Below, one piece after another: positions 25,180-34,160 of a DNA stretch of 64,000 bases. How positions within the stretch are numbered: the stretch's first letter is position 1; each line of letters opens with the position of its first letter. Source of the DNA: Amnibacterium flavum (GTDB lineage: Bacteria > Actinomycetota > Actinomycetes > Actinomycetales > Microbacteriaceae); the NCBI RefSeq assembly GCF_003097495.1, contig NZ_QEOP01000001.1:186001-250000 (forward strand), in the 5' to 3' direction. The notes under the pieces were generated by a model. That model had not been told where the DNA came from and made no database searches. It saw nothing but the letters and a program-made list of their open reading frames with translations. The translations under genes were made by a program, and so were the position numbers.

Positions 25180-27065
25180 CAGCTGCCACCCGCCACGTCG
25201 ACTCGCGAAAGAATCTGCGCGGCGTGGGTAGTGGTCGTCGGTGCCGCCGACCCTGATGTCGCGCCAGGGACCTCGACTTTGTCCATCGTGATAGCGCTGT
25301 TATTGGGGTAGGTCACGTTCCCCGCGTAGATCTGCCCACGGAAGCCGTTCAGGCGGTTATCGATCTTGACCGTGCACGGCGAGTAGAGGAACCACTTGGT
25401 GCCGGAGACGGTCGTCTGGTTCGTCAGCGCGATGGTGCCGCCGGCCGCGGTGCAGGTCGGCGCAGTCTGCACCGGGCTCGTCCCGGCTACCGGGGCCCAG
25501 CTGATTCCCGGGCCATCTGAAGGGACGATCCAGAGCAGGTCGTGCACTTCGGTCGACGACGAGGCGACGGAGAACGAGTTCGACGCTTCGAATCCGCTGG
25601 TGCTCATGATGGCTAGATCGCCCTTGACCCTCAACGTCTCGTTGTTCCAGCGGATCGGGGTGCTGCACCCTTGAACGATGACGAGCGTCTTTCCGCTCCA
25701 CGCTCCATTCAGGAACGTTTTGGCGTCGGCGCAGGAGCTGCTCCCGGTGAAAGTCTTGGTCGTCCATCCTGTCCATTTGGTGAGCGCGGTCGTCGACGAT
25801 TCGATTCTCGGGAGCTCTTCGCGAACCGGCTTGTTTACGGCTGACAGTGTCGGCGAGGAACCGGGGTATCCGAGGTTCGGCGGGAGTGCCACGGCAGGGT
25901 TCGGCGCTGGAATGCTGGGCGCCGGAGAACAGGCTGCGAAACCTCCGCCCGCCGCGCGCTGGCACGAACCGCCGACGTTCCCGATCCGTGCCGCCGGGAC
26001 ACTGATGGAACCGTTCGCGCGGACGGATCCGACGATGTTCGTCCCGCTGAGGTTGCTGCCCGTGAGGTTGCCGGCTTCGAGGACCACATCGTTACCCACG
26101 ATCTTCGCGCTGTTCGCGTTGCTCATGGTCAGGTTCGTCTTCGCGTAGGCGCTACCACCGATCGATGCGCCATTGTTCGAGGAGATGCTGCCACCGAGCG
26201 CGACCACGGAGCCGCAGATGCTCCACTGCGATGTCGTGCCAGGGCAGGCCTTCGCTCCACCATGGTTGTCGAGGGCGATGCTTCCGTTGGTGACGATCGT
26301 TCCGTCGACGTGGGACGTGTTCGCGAGCGTCATGGTCGAGTTCCCCGCCGCGAAGATGCTGCCCTTCACGTTGACCGACGAGCTGAATGTGGCGTTTCCG
26401 CCCACCCAGATGGTTCCGAGACCCTCACAGGTGTTCTCGAACGAGAGATTGCCCTGAGCGACGATATTGCCCTGGATCTCCAGCTGGGTTTTGCAGTAGA
26501 TGGTGCCATTGCTGTAGAGGTCGCCGTCGTTCTCCCCGGTAGCGGACTCCTCGATGGTCACGTTGTTGCTGAGGGTGAAGGATCCCTCGCTGAAGACGGC
26601 CTTGTCCAACGCGGTGCCGACGGTGTCGGACTGAATGGCGAGTTCGGCGATCACGGCACGATCATCGCCAGCGGTGGCTCCGACGCCTGGGGCGCTGGCC
26701 CTGCCGATTGATGTCACCGTAGCGGCGACGGGGACCCCGGACACGACGTTGGTGCACGGCATGACATTGCCCGCCGCGTTCCGGTAGACAGCTTCAGCTG
26801 TGAAGATCGGTTCCGTCGTCGAAACGACGGAGCACACATAGTTACCCCCGGCGATGGACGCGTACATCGTGTCGATTCCTGCATCGGCCGAGGCAAGGGA
26901 CTGCGTGTTCGCGCGGTTCGCCGTCGAGGTCGCGGATCCGGCGACGGTTGCGGTCAGCAGGCCTACCGAGACGACGGCGATGACGAGCATCAGCCCCATG
27001 ACGGCGGCCATGGCGCTACCGGTCTCGTCGTGGTCCGACCGCGGTGGTCGTCTCGTCAATAGCAT
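25179..27065 (-). CDS. large prepilin-like protein with repeat-rich (beta-helix-like) body
   Basis: The 628-residue protein opens with a short basic leader and a pilin-like hydrophobic helix (MAAVMGLMLVIAVVSVGLL, residues 19-37), but the usual Glu5 is absent. Residues 150-400 are Asn/Gly/Ser/Thr-rich with recurring short turns (LSNNVTI, IVAQGNLSF, WVGGNATF, SIFAAGNSTM, IVTNGSIALDNHG, SAYAKTNLTMS), which suggests a beta-helix, as in PilX or PilY1-like tip proteins or bactofilin-type repeats. The C-terminal part contains scattered Cys (CTAAGG, SPCTVKIDN). Overlap with both neighbours (10 nt with the minor pilin, 1 nt with pilD) puts it firmly in the pilus operon. Likely a tip or surface-exposed minor pilin; function not proven. 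Confidence 0.7.
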   Translation of the reverse strand: MLLTRRPPRSDHDETGSAMAAVMGLMLVIAVVSVGLLTATVAGSATSTANRANTQSLASADAGIDTMYASIAGGNYVCSVVSTTEPIFTAEAVYRNAAGNVMPCTNVVSGVPVAATVTSIGRASAPGVGATAGDDRAVIAELAIQSDTVGTALDKAVFSEGSFTLSNNVTIEESATGENDGDLYSNGTIYCKTQLEIQGNIVAQGNLSFENTCEGLGTIWVGGNATFSSSVNVKGSIFAAGNSTMTLANTSHVDGTIVTNGSIALDNHGGAKACPGTTSQWSICGSVVALGGSISSNNGASIGGSAYAKTNLTMSNANSAKIVGNDVVLEAGNLTGSNLSGTNIVGSVRANGSISVPAARIGNVGGSCQRAAGGGFAACSPAPSIPAPNPAVALPPNLGYPGSSPTLSAVNKPVREELPRIESSTTALTKWTGWTTKTFTGSSSCADAKTFLNGAWSGKTLVIVQGCSTPIRWNNETLRVKGDLAIMSTSGFEASNSFSVASSSTEVHDLLWIVPSDGPGISWAPVAGTSPVQTAPTCTAAGGTIALTNQTTVSGTKWFLYSPCTVKIDNRLNGFRGQIYAGNVTYPNNSAITMDKVEVPGATSGSAAPTTTTHAAQILSRVDVAGGS

Positions 27066-27661
27066 GTGGCCGGTCCTGTCGTCGTGTCAGTTTGCGCACT
27101 ACTCGTTGTGGTCGTGGCGATCCGCAGCTTCGTTCCACCCGTCCCCGCGATCTGGAAATCGATGGAGAGGCGCGACGACGCGCCGACGAACGGGGCGGCC
27201 ACTCCGGTGGGGACCGAAACGCCGGTGGCTACCTTCGTCCAACCTGCGATGTCCGAGCCGGGTGCAGCAACGAGGCCTGTGCGGCTGGACCTGGTGAGGA
27301 TGGCCCCTGCCGAGACCGAGTAGTACCAGGACTGGCATCGCCAGGCGATCGCACCGCCGGGCGACGCCGAGCCCACACGCGCTTGGACCAGTTGCCCGCC
27401 TGCGGTGAGGGCGCTCACCTTGAATCCTGAGGCATTGCGAACTCCTTCGACCAGCGACCGCGCAGCCACCTGTCCGGCACTGGCGGAGGTGTTCAGACTG
27501 GCGACCTTGCCCTGCCCCTGTACCGCACTGATCAGGATCGAGCTCACAACGGCGAGGACGACTCCGAGTAGGGCGATGTAGACGAGGAGCTCGATGAGGG
27601 TGAAGCCCTCATCGTCTGAGCCGCCCGCTGGGTCCGCGGGGCAGTTCTCGAGCCCGATCAC
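27056..27661 (-). CDS. prepilin-type minor pilin, PilW/PilJ-like
   Basis: The 201-residue protein has a class III leader of 19 residues ending EG, then FTLIELLVYIALLGVVLAVV with Glu5, the N-terminal pilin helix. The globular part ends in GPATCY, with a Cys that may pair with the internal CQSW. It begins in a 4-nt overlap with the gene before it and ends in a 10-nt overlap with the large prepilin-like gene. Likely a minor pilin priming filament assembly. Confidence 0.88.
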   Translation of the reverse strand: MIGLENCPADPAGGSDDEGFTLIELLVYIALLGVVLAVVSSILISAVQGQGKVASLNTSASAGQVAARSLVEGVRNASGFKVSALTAGGQLVQARVGSASPGGAIAWRCQSWYYSVSAGAILTRSSRTGLVAAPGSDIAGWTKVATGVSVPTGVAAPFVGASSRLSIDFQIAGTGGTKLRIATTTTSSAQTDTTTGPATCY

Positions 27662-28071
27662 GGTGCGCTCACGAAGATGCGCGTAGCGGCGCTCGCGAGC
27701 ACGTGGGACGTGCCCGCGACGACGACCGAGGATGAGACCGACACGAAGCCGGGGAATGTCGACGGGCAGGAGCCGACGCTGCGCTGCGGTTGGAGCCGGA
27801 CTCCCCGGCCCGCGTCCACGGGGTCGGGGACCGTGTCGACGTAGGTCTTGATCGCTGCGCAGCTGGGAGTCTGCGCCCTCGCCTCTGCGAGCTGTCGCTC
27901 GACCACCTGCGTCGCCGCGGCGAGAGTGGTGTTGCGCGAGGTGAGGGACAGGCTGTTCGCCAGCAGTGGAAGGAACGCCAGAGCAAGCAGCCCCAGCACG
28001 AACATCGAGACGACGATCTCGATCATGCCGATCCCGTCCTCGTCTCGGAGGTCCTGCGCCTGGGGGCTCAT
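27658..28071 (-). CDS. prepilin-type minor pilin, PilV-like
   Basis: The 137-residue protein has a 13-residue leader ending in Gly and then IGMIEIVVSMFVLGLLALAFL, the PilV-type variant with IGMIE in place of FTLIE (Glu18 is mature position 5). The globular domain has a Cys pair (TPSCAAI and GSCPSTF). It is the first gene after the hairpin downstream of pilA, and its 3' end overlaps the next minor pilin by 4 nt. Confidence 0.87.
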   Translation of the reverse strand: MSPQAQDLRDEDGIGMIEIVVSMFVLGLLALAFLPLLANSLSLTSRNTTLAAATQVVERQLAEARAQTPSCAAIKTYVDTVPDPVDAGRGVRLQPQRSVGSCPSTFPGFVSVSSSVVVAGTSHVLASAATRIFVSAP

Positions 28072-28117
28072 GCTGTTCCTTGGTGTGGGTGCTGCTGGTC
28101 GATTGGTGGTGCCGAAA

Positions 28118-28145
28118 GTGGGGCGCCGCTGACGCGACGCCCCAC
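28118..28145 (-). terminator. partial terminator between pilA and minor pilin genes
   Basis: GTGGGGCG (28118-28125) and CGCCCCAC (28138-28145) form a stem with inner pairing (CCGC/GCG), 15 nt past the pilA stop. A leaky terminator here would let the major pilin be made in excess over assembly proteins. Confidence 0.6.
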
Positions 28146-28159
28146 CGGGTACTGGTTGG

Positions 28160-28579
28160 CTACTTCACCTCGGTGACGCCGGAGCTCTCGGTGACAGTCC
28201 AGGACTTCCCGCCACCACCGGTACGCGTTCCGGTGATGGTGAACGTTCCGTCCGTGGCGACGACGATCGGGTCCGGGGTGATCGTGGTGTCCGCGCCCTT
28301 GGTGAAGCCATAGGCGGCGAGATCGGCGAGCGCGATCGACTTGTCAGCAGGGTTGTCAACGAGGGCGGAGACGACGGCGGTCTTGGCGTTTGCGAGGTCG
28401 GACTTGACTGCCGAGTCCTTGGCCTGGTCCTGCTGGGCGAGGAAGACCGGGATGGCGATGGCGGCCAGGATTCCGATGATGAGGACGACGACGAGGAGTT
28501 CGATCAGGGTGAAGCCCTTGTCGTTCTCGTCGGCCTCATTGCGCTTGGCGATGAGCGTGCGGTGCAGCGTGGCGATCAT
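28160..28579 (-). CDS. pilA: major type IV pilin
   Basis: The 139-residue prepilin has a 22-residue charged leader ending KG and then FTLIELLVVVLIIGILAAIA, the textbook N-methylated helix with Glu5. The mature protein is about 117 residues with a short globular domain (KSDLANAKTAVVSALVD, then a Gly-rich TGGGGKSWTVTE) and no cysteine pair. The ATG follows AGGAAGAAC. It is separated from pilC by 198 nt, so it has its own promoter. Confidence 0.95.
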   Translation of the reverse strand: MIATLHRTLIAKRNEADENDKGFTLIELLVVVLIIGILAAIAIPVFLAQQDQAKDSAVKSDLANAKTAVVSALVDNPADKSIALADLAAYGFTKGADTTITPDPIVVATDGTFTITGTRTGGGGKSWTVTESSGVTEVK

Positions 28580-28777
28580 TGTTCTTCCTGTTCATTCATG
28601 GTGTCGATGTCGGGCGGCCCATGAGTGTGGCTGCCATCTGTTCTCAATGTTGCGCGGCCGAAACCCTGGGCACAGTCCGCGTAATGGGGGACATTGGCCA
28701 TTTTGCTGTCCCCAGTTGTTGTGGCACTTATTGAGGGGGTGACCCCCACTCCGGGGTACAGAAATGGCCGGCGAAAG
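28580..28777 (-). promoter_or_regulatory. pilA upstream region with a motif shared with 34282-34327
   Basis: This 198-nt gap separates pilC from pilA. On the plus strand it carries GTCCCCA (28709-28715), GGCACTTA (28723-28730) and GGGGG (28735-28739), in the same order and similar spacing as upstream of the pilB side (34282-34312). GGGGACA (28686-28692) and TGTCCCC (28707-28713) form a spaced inverted repeat, as GGGGACA/TGTCCCC also do at 34309-34327. A small hairpin ACCCCC/GGGGT (28742-28757) may end the pilC message. Confidence 0.5.
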
Positions 28778-30010
28778 CTACTTGATGAGGGTGAAGATGT
28801 TGAAGATGGGGAGGTAGAGGGCGACGATCATTCCGCCGACCACGACGCCGATGACGGCGATCATGAGCGGCTCGATGAGAGACGTGAGCGCCTCGGTGGT
28901 CGACTGGACCTCGTCGTCGTAGAAGTCCGCGATCTTCGCGAGCATCTGCTCGAGGGATCCGGAGTCCTCACCCACGGCGATCATCTGCGTCACCATGGCC
29001 GGGAAAACCGGCTCGGTGCTCAGCGGTCCCGCGATCGACTTGCCGGCCCGCACGGACTCCTGCACCCGCTTGAGCGCCTGCTCGATGACCCAGCTGCCGG
29101 AGGTCTCCCCCACCACGCTGAGCGACTGCAGGATCGGCACACCGGCGGCGATCATCGTCGAGAAGTTGCGCGTGAACCGCGCGACGGCCACCTTCTTGAA
29201 CAGCATCCCGAACACCGGGATCTTGAGCTTGAGCGGATCCACGAACCCGCGCACCCGGTCGGTGTACTTGTTCTTGCCCCACCAGACGGCGACAGCGATA
29301 CCCACGACGATCAGCACTGGCGCCGCGAACTGCATGCCCTCCGACAGCCAGACCAGCATCTGGGTGGGAAGCGGAAGGGTGCCGCCGAGGTTCTCGAACA
29401 TGGTCTTGAAGACCGGGACGATGAAGATCAGCATGCCGATCACGGCGATCACCGCCATACTCAGCACCACGACGGGATAGGTCAGCGCCGACTTGATCGT
29501 CGACTTCAGCTTGTGCTCGGCCTCGAAGTTGCCGGCCACCGACTCGAGGGCCCCCTCGAGGAATCCGCCCGTCTCACCGGCCCGCACGAGGTTGATCATC
29601 AGAGGCGGGAAGACCATCGCATGACGCGACATCGCGGTCGACAGCGAAGCGCCGTGCTCCACCTCGTTCCGCACATCGGCCAGCGTCTCGGCGAGCTTCT
29701 TGTTCTCGGTCTGCTCGGACAGGATCGTGAGCGTGCGCAGCAGGGACAGACCCGCTGAGACCATCGTCGCCATCTGCCGGCTCATGACCGCGAGGTCCTT
29801 GAGCCCGACCTTCTTCTCGAAACCGGGGATCGCGATGTCGCGATTCAGACCGGTGCCGGCAGCCGCCTCCTCGATGGCGATCGGCGACAGGCCCATCCCC
29901 CGCAGCCGTGTGACGACTGCGCCCTCATTGGGTGCGTCGAGCTTGCCCTTGACGACCTTGCCGCCGAGATCGCGACCCCGGTAGCTCCACGCCCTGACCG
30001 CCGTGCTCAC
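28778..30010 (-). CDS. pilC: type IV pilus platform protein PilC
   Basis: The 410-residue polytopic inner-membrane protein of the GspF/PilC family has two GspF domains: MSRQMATMVSAGLSLLRTL at residues ~70-90 and the second repeat FTRNFSTMIAAGVPILQSL at ~270-290, with membrane helices near 175, 220 and 380. It transmits motor rotation to pilin addition. The GTG at 30010 overlaps the pilT stop by 4 nt. Confidence 0.94.
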   Translation of the reverse strand: MSTAVRAWSYRGRDLGGKVVKGKLDAPNEGAVVTRLRGMGLSPIAIEEAAAGTGLNRDIAIPGFEKKVGLKDLAVMSRQMATMVSAGLSLLRTLTILSEQTENKKLAETLADVRNEVEHGASLSTAMSRHAMVFPPLMINLVRAGETGGFLEGALESVAGNFEAEHKLKSTIKSALTYPVVVLSMAVIAVIGMLIFIVPVFKTMFENLGGTLPLPTQMLVWLSEGMQFAAPVLIVVGIAVAVWWGKNKYTDRVRGFVDPLKLKIPVFGMLFKKVAVARFTRNFSTMIAAGVPILQSLSVVGETSGSWVIEQALKRVQESVRAGKSIAGPLSTEPVFPAMVTQMIAVGEDSGSLEQMLAKIADFYDDEVQSTTEALTSLIEPLMIAVIGVVVGGMIVALYLPIFNIFTLIK

Positions 30011-31350
30011 GCGAGACTCCGGCGCCCGGTGCCGGCAGCCACGCCGCCGGCCGGATCAGTGGACGCGATGTCGAACGCGTTCCCCATGCCCCGGCTGGCC
30101 GGCGCACCGCGGTGGATGAGCTGCTTGAGACCCTCGAGATCCTGAGCCTTCTCGATGGCCGCCTCGTGGCTGATCGTGCCGCTGTCGACGAGCTCGGCGA
30201 GGTTCTGGTCCATCGTGTGCATGCCGAGAGCGCGGCCCGCCTGCATCGACGACGGGATCTGGTAGGTCTTGCCCTCGCGGATGAGGTTCGCGATGGCGGG
30301 CGTGACGAACATGATCTCGGTCGCGACGACACGACCCTGGCCGCTGGCCTTCTTGACGAGGGTCTGACAGACGACGCCCTGCAGGGTCGCGGCGAGCTGC
30401 GCCCGCACCTGGCCCTGCTGGTGCGGCGGGAAGACGTCGATCACACGGTCGATGGTCTGAGCCGCATTCTGCGTGTGCAGGGTCGCGAACACCAGGTGGC
30501 CGGTCTCGGCAGCGGTCAGGGCGACGGAGATGGTCTCGAGGTCGCGGAGTTCGCCGATGAGAATCACGTCGGGGTCCTGACGCAGCACGTGCTTCAGTGC
30601 GGCGGCAAAGCTGTGGGTGTCACTGCCGACCTCGCGCTGGTTGACGATGGCGCGCTTGTTGCCGTGCATGAACTCGATCGGGTCCTCGACGGTCACGATG
30701 TGATCGGGGCGCGACGTGTTGACCAGGTCGATCAGCGCCGCGAGGGTGGTCGACTTGCCCGAACCGGTGGGCCCGGTGACGAGCACGAGTCCGCGCGGCA
30801 GTCCGGCGAACCGTCCGACCGCGTCGGGGACCCCGAGGGCCTCGAGCCGCTTGATCTCGGTCGGGATGATGCGGAACGCACCGCCGATCGCGTCGCGCTG
30901 CTGATAGAAGTTGACGCGGAAGCGCGAGTCCTCGGAGATCGAGTACGCGAAGTCGAGTTCGAGCTCCCGCTCGAACCGCTCCCACTGCTCAGGGGTCAGA
31001 ATGCTGCGCAGCGCACTCGACGTCTTCGCCTTCGACCAGATCGGCGAGTCCGGCGCCTTGCGCAGCTCGCCGTCGACGCGCAGCATCGGCGTCGCTCCCG
31101 CCGTGACGTGGAGGTCGGACGCGCCCAGGTCGACGACCGCCTGCAGAGCTGCGATCAGCTCCGGGTCTGCGCCTGGGGCACGCACCCGAGCCGGCTCCTC
31201 GTAGGAGACGGGTGCCGGTGCCGGCGCCTGACGGGCCCAGTCGGGCTGAGCCGTCGCAACTCCCGTAGTGGCACGAGGCGCGGCGGTACCGCCCCCGCTG
31301 AGATCCCACACGGGTCGACCCGTTGTATCGGGCCGTGCAAATTCTTCCAT
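30007..31350 (-). CDS. pilT: pilus retraction ATPase PilT
   Basis: The 447-residue hexameric ATPase drives pilus retraction and twitching. It has LGASDLHVTAGATPMLRVDGEL, Walker A GPTGSGKSTT, Asp box EDPIEFMH, Walker B DPDVILIGELRDLET, His box HLVFATLHT and the PilT-specific AIANLIRE. The first ~70 residues form a Pro/Ala-rich tail not found in Gram-negative PilT. I start at ATG 31350 with GGGGGAAG before it. It is 44 nt after pilB and overlaps pilC. Confidence 0.94.
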   Translation of the reverse strand: MEEFARPDTTGRPVWDLSGGGTAAPRATTGVATAQPDWARQAPAPAPVSYEEPARVRAPGADPELIAALQAVVDLGASDLHVTAGATPMLRVDGELRKAPDSPIWSKAKTSSALRSILTPEQWERFERELELDFAYSISEDSRFRVNFYQQRDAIGGAFRIIPTEIKRLEALGVPDAVGRFAGLPRGLVLVTGPTGSGKSTTLAALIDLVNTSRPDHIVTVEDPIEFMHGNKRAIVNQREVGSDTHSFAAALKHVLRQDPDVILIGELRDLETISVALTAAETGHLVFATLHTQNAAQTIDRVIDVFPPHQQGQVRAQLAATLQGVVCQTLVKKASGQGRVVATEIMFVTPAIANLIREGKTYQIPSSMQAGRALGMHTMDQNLAELVDSGTISHEAAIEKAQDLEGLKQLIHRGAPASRGMGNAFDIASTDPAGGVAAGTGRRSLA

Positions 31351-31394
31351 CAGACGCTTCCCCCCGGTTGCGTTTCCTACGGTGGAGCGATCGC

Positions 31395-33233
31395 TTATGC
31401 GACCACTCGCAAGATCTCTTCGACGCTGGTCAGCCCCATCTTGATCTTCGCCCAGCCGTCCTCGCGCAGGGTCGTCATGCCCTGCTCGATGGCGGTCTTC
31501 GCGATCGTCAGGCTCGAGGCGCGCTCGACCGCGAGTCGCTCGATCTCCTCGCTGACCGGCATGACCTCGTGCACGGCGATGCGCCCGCGGTAGCCGGTGC
31601 CGGAGCACGACGAACAGCCGACCGGACGGTAGATCTGCGGTACGGCCTGACCCTGGAAGAGTCCGAAGCGGAGCGGGACCAGCTTGTTGATGTCGTGGTC
31701 GTACGGCTCCTTGCACCGGTCGCACAGTTTGCGCGCGAGACGCTGGGCGACGATGCAGTCGAGAGCCGAGCCGACGAGGAAGGGCTCGATGCCCATCTCG
31801 GTCAGACGCGTGACGGCGCTCGGGGCGTCGTTCGTGTGGAGCGTGGAGAGCACGAGGTGGCCGGTCAGAGACGCCTCGATCGCGATCTGCGCGGTCTCGT
31901 GGTCGCGGATCTCACCGAGGAGGACCACATCGGGGTCGCTGCGGAGGATCGAGCGGAGCGCGCTCGCGAACGTGAGGCCGGCCTTCGGGTTGACCTGCAC
32001 CTGGTTGATGCCCGGCATGAGGTACTCCACCGGGTCCTCGACCGTGATGACGTTGATCTCGGGACGGGCGACGGCACGGAGCGTCGTGTACAGGGTGGTC
32101 GACTTGCCCGAACCCGTGGGGCCGGTGACGAGGATCATGCCGTAGGGCTTCTTGTACGCCTTCTCGAAGTTCTCGAGGTTGCGGTCGAGGATGCGCAGCT
32201 CGCTGACCGCCATGGCCGTGTTCGCGTTGTCGAGGATTCGCATGACGACTTTCTCGCCCCACACGGTGGGGAGGGTCGCGACGCGGAGGTCGATCTGCTT
32301 ACTGCCGTGAGCGACCGAGATGCGGCCGTCCTGCGGGCGGCGACGTTCGGCGATGTCGATGTCGGCCATGATCTTGAGGCGCGAGATGACGCCGTTCTGG
32401 ATCGCCTTCGGCGCGCTCTGCATCTGGTGCAGCACGCCGTCGATGCGGTACCGCACCGCGACCTCGTTCTCGCCGGGCTCGATGTGGATGTCGGACGCCT
32501 GGTCCTGGATCGCCTGGCTGATGAGAAGGTTCACGAAGCGCACGATGGGCGCGTCGTCGTCGGTGTCCTCAACGAGGGTTCCGGTGTGCGCCGTCTCCTC
32601 GTTCGTGCCGTGCTCGCGCTCCAGCTCGCTCGTCAGGTCGCTCATCTCGCCGTCGGCCCGCAGGTGCAGGTCGATCGCGGCGAGGAGGTCGGCGCGGACG
32701 GCGACGCGGGGCTCGACCAGCAGGCCGGTCACGGCGCGGACGTCGTCGAGGGCGAACAGGTCGCCCGGGTCGACCATGGCGAGGACGAGCTTGTTGCCGT
32801 CGACGGCGATGGGGAGGATCTCGTACCGGCGGCACATGGCGGCGGGGACGAGCGAGATGGCTGCGGGGTCGACGGCGTAGTCGATGAGCTCCACCGTCGC
32901 GACGTTCGCCCGGACCGCACGAGCGGTCGCGACCTGCGACTCGGAGATCGTCCCGCCCTCGAGAAGGCTCTGGATCGTCGCGTCGTCGCCGCGTTCACCC
33001 GCGCTCTCGAGCGTCTCCGGCGGAACGAGTCCGCGGATGACGAGAATCTCGGTAAGCGTTGCCACACGTCCCCCTGACATGCGGAAGGTCAGATCGTTGT
33101 CACCGCGGCGCGGCGACTCCGACGAAGTCCCCCCGACTTCACGTCCAACGCTATCGATCAGAGCGGCGGAGGACGATCCCTCAACAGGGGGTCCGTCATT
33201 TGGGGGACTGGTGAGCAGGGACGACTGGGACAC
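31395..33233 (-). CDS. pilB: pilus extension ATPase PilB
   Basis: The 612-residue GspE-type ATPase powers pilus extension. It has an N-terminal MshEN/GspE_N-like domain (residues 50-190), then ASDIHIEPGENEVAVRYRIDG, Walker A GPTGSGKSTT, EDPVEYLMPGINQVQVN, Walker B DPDVVLLGEIRDHET, LSTLHTNDAP and a tetracysteine zinc site (CDRC and CSSCSG). The GTG at 33233 has GAGGAG upstream. First gene of the pilB-pilT-pilC unit. Confidence 0.95.
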   Translation of the reverse strand: MSQSSLLTSPPNDGPPVEGSSSAALIDSVGREVGGTSSESPRRGDNDLTFRMSGGRVATLTEILVIRGLVPPETLESAGERGDDATIQSLLEGGTISESQVATARAVRANVATVELIDYAVDPAAISLVPAAMCRRYEILPIAVDGNKLVLAMVDPGDLFALDDVRAVTGLLVEPRVAVRADLLAAIDLHLRADGEMSDLTSELEREHGTNEETAHTGTLVEDTDDDAPIVRFVNLLISQAIQDQASDIHIEPGENEVAVRYRIDGVLHQMQSAPKAIQNGVISRLKIMADIDIAERRRPQDGRISVAHGSKQIDLRVATLPTVWGEKVVMRILDNANTAMAVSELRILDRNLENFEKAYKKPYGMILVTGPTGSGKSTTLYTTLRAVARPEINVITVEDPVEYLMPGINQVQVNPKAGLTFASALRSILRSDPDVVLLGEIRDHETAQIAIEASLTGHLVLSTLHTNDAPSAVTRLTEMGIEPFLVGSALDCIVAQRLARKLCDRCKEPYDHDINKLVPLRFGLFQGQAVPQIYRPVGCSSCSGTGYRGRIAVHEVMPVSEEIERLAVERASSLTIAKTAIEQGMTTLREDGWAKIKMGLTSVEEILRVVA

Positions 33234-33338
33234 GGGTACTCCTCGGGCAAGGGCCTCCCGCGCGGGAGGTGGGGGGTGTCGGGGGTTTCAGGGGTGGGTG
33301 AACGGACCGCGGGGTGAGCGGTGGGAACGGACTGCGGG

Positions 33339-33920
33339 TCAGGCGGCGCCGCAGACCTCGGCGACGAGTTCGTCGGCGAGGCGGCGCACCTTGGGTTCGA
33401 CGTGGGCGTCGATGGCGCGGAGGATGAGGGACTTGTGCACGCCGAGACGGGCGACCGCCGCCTCGAAGAGCGACCAGTAACTGCGGATGAGCGCGATCCG
33501 GGCATCCGCGGCCTCTTCGGGATTGACCCAGGTCGGAACGGGCTGCAGGAGGCCGTGGCCCCCGTGCTCCGCGCGTTCGAGGACGGTGTCGAGAGACTCG
33601 CCCTGACTGGTGAAGACGCGCACGACGCCGGCTTCGACACCGACGACCCATTCTCCGCGGGCTCGCAGAGCAGGGAACTGCGCGCTCACCTCGCGGTCGA
33701 ACTGCTGGGCGAGGAGTGTCTCGACCGCGCCGAAGAGCCCGTGCAGCGGCCCGTGCGGGATCTCGTCGAGCCCGAGGGCGTCGACGAACCGCGGGCACTG
33801 CGCGCAGATGTTGCCGCGGCGACGAGTCGTGGCGGGCGTCCACTGCGGGAGCCAGGCCAGCCAGTGGTAGAAGGCGCTGTCGAGCTCGCGCTCGAGTCGG
33901 TACGGGCGCAGGATGCTCAT
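33339..33920 (-). CDS. hypothetical protein upstream of pilB
   Basis: No family recognised. The 193-residue soluble protein (start MSILRPYRLERELDSAFYHW, abbreviated) contains a CAQCPRF motif near residue 43 and a helical C-terminal half. It is on the pilus strand, 105 nt before pilB, so it may be co-transcribed with pilB-pilT-pilC. The ATG at 33920 follows GGAG; the longer open frame reaches to 34304 through a terminator and is rejected. It could be a pilus regulator or accessory protein specific to this family. Confidence 0.65.
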   Translation of the reverse strand: MSILRPYRLERELDSAFYHWLAWLPQWTPATTRRRGNICAQCPRFVDALGLDEIPHGPLHGLFGAVETLLAQQFDREVSAQFPALRARGEWVVGVEAGVVRVFTSQGESLDTVLERAEHGGHGLLQPVPTWVNPEEAADARIALIRSYWSLFEAAVARLGVHKSLILRAIDAHVEPKVRRLADELVAEVCGAA

Positions 33921-34160
33921 GAGAGAGCTCCGACGGATGCCGTGGAGTTGAGGGGTTGCGCGTGCCGTCCTGGGCGGGAGGCGTGCGCGTTCAATGTGAA
34001 CGTCACCTTGGGTCCGGGTGGTGTGAAGTCTGAGCGGGACGGTGGGTGGCCGTTTCCGCGAGTCGACCGGGTAATCGACGTGTTTCCACGTTAGGGACGC
34101 CGCGCGTCGCCCGATAGGTCCGCAAAAGGGGGTCATGCCACCGGCGGTCGGGTTAAAGGA

